Assembly (NCBI GenBank): GCA_002172915.1 | Contig: NHBW01000006.1 | Coordinates: 636,288-670,703 of the forward strand | Length of the DNA: 34,416 nt | Source of the DNA: Hyphomonas sp. TMED17 | Lineage (GTDB): Bacteria; Pseudomonadota; Alphaproteobacteria; Caulobacterales; Hyphomonadaceae | Direction of reading: 5' to 3' | In this document: in pieces, positions 34,171-34,416 of the stretch | Layout: each line of letters opens with the position of its first letter | Numbering within the stretch: the first letter of the stretch is position 1 | Translations under genes and position numbers: made by a program | Notes under the pieces: model-generated | Databases searched by the model: none | The model's input: only the letters and a program-made list of their open reading frames with translations | What the model was told of the DNA's origin: nothing

Positions 34171-34416
34171 CTATGGAATTCGGGCTCCGGGTATCCAGGG
34201 CGCGCCGGCTTCAATCAGGGCGGCCTCGAAAGCCGGAATTGACGTTTCGGTTAAGGTTCGAACTCGCAGACGAACGCTTTCAAACTCGTTCTTCGCGATC
34301 GCAAACTGGTCGCGATGGGTCTGCGTCGGACCATGGGTCGAGTAGTAAACCCCTCTCATGACCGAACTTAAGCGGCTACGAAATGTTGCCAGCGTGCGTT
34401 CATCGATCGCCCGCCT
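34171..34416 (-). CDS. C-terminal end of a probable BNR/sortilin-type repeat protein
   Basis: The minus-strand frame is open to the window edge and ends at TAG (34171-34173), giving 81 residues. STHGPTQTHRDQFAIAKNEF, the helix after it and the end AGAPWIPGARIP resemble the C-terminal tail of WD40/YVTN/BNR-repeat ('VPS10/sortilin-like glycosyl hydrolase') proteins. No propeller is in the window, so the call rests on the tail only. Its N-terminus lies beyond the right edge. Confidence 0.6.
   Translation of the reverse strand, partial: RRAIDERTLATFRSRLSSVMRGVYYSTHGPTQTHRDQFAIAKNEFESVRLRVRTLTETSIPAFEAALIEAGAPWIPGARIP

Overview
The window looks like the chromosome of an alphaproteobacterium, probably an aquatic one near the Hyphomonadaceae/Maricaulales or Kordiimonadales. 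This is a low-confidence placement. It rests on large TonB-dependent receptors without an STN domain, several Tat-type twin-arginine signals, CHASE2-cyclase and Pr6Pr families, and moderate GC with many GTG starts. No tRNA, rRNA, CRISPR array, insertion sequence or phage gene was seen.

Layout. 1-8980 is a metabolic and uptake stretch: the unidentified end of a gene, an acetyl-CoA hydrolase/transferase-family enzyme, and a TonB-dependent receptor with a likely promoter, a leader inverted repeat and a terminator. A minus-strand, translationally coupled pair follows (FAD-dependent sugar-lactone oxidase and a DSD1/alanine-racemase-fold PLP enzyme, both with Tat-like signals), then a fumarylacetoacetate-hydrolase-family enzyme.

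9188-15211 is the most striking part. It is a compact curli-like (type VIII secretion) operon of csgF, csgG and a 500-residue curlin-repeat protein with about 19 repeats. It continues into a secreted FecR-domain protein and a CHASE2-class III nucleotide cyclase whose start lies inside the FecR gene. csgA/csgB of normal size, csgC, csgD and csgE are not in the window. The order suggests an amyloid secretion system physically linked to an envelope-sensing cyclic-nucleotide circuit. The CsgG constriction loop keeps the Phe but not the Tyr and Asn of the E. coli channel.

15535-28250 carries a Pr6Pr membrane protein, an isopenicillin-N-synthase-like oxygenase, a second TonB receptor with codon use suggesting strong expression, a TPR/2-oxoglutarate oxygenase, a methyltransferase, an S9 peptidase, a glutathione-transferase-like protein and a phytanoyl-CoA-dioxygenase-family protein. 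Three different 2-oxoglutarate/Fe(II) oxygenase subfamilies lie within 12 kb.

28251-29032 is a gene graveyard: the C-terminal piece of a FabY-like ketoacyl synthase and the C-terminal piece of a short-chain dehydrogenase, ended by a terminator. Immediately after it, 29267-34109 is a copper-handling locus: a CsoR-type operator, a csoR gene that looks broken (frameshift in an A run and no standard start), a TolC-like lipoprotein, a Tat-exported multicopper oxidase, a His-rich CopC-like protein and two PepSY membrane proteins. If the csoR lesion is real, the copper operon may be derepressed. The right edge holds the C-terminal end of a probable BNR/sortilin-type repeat protein on the minus strand.
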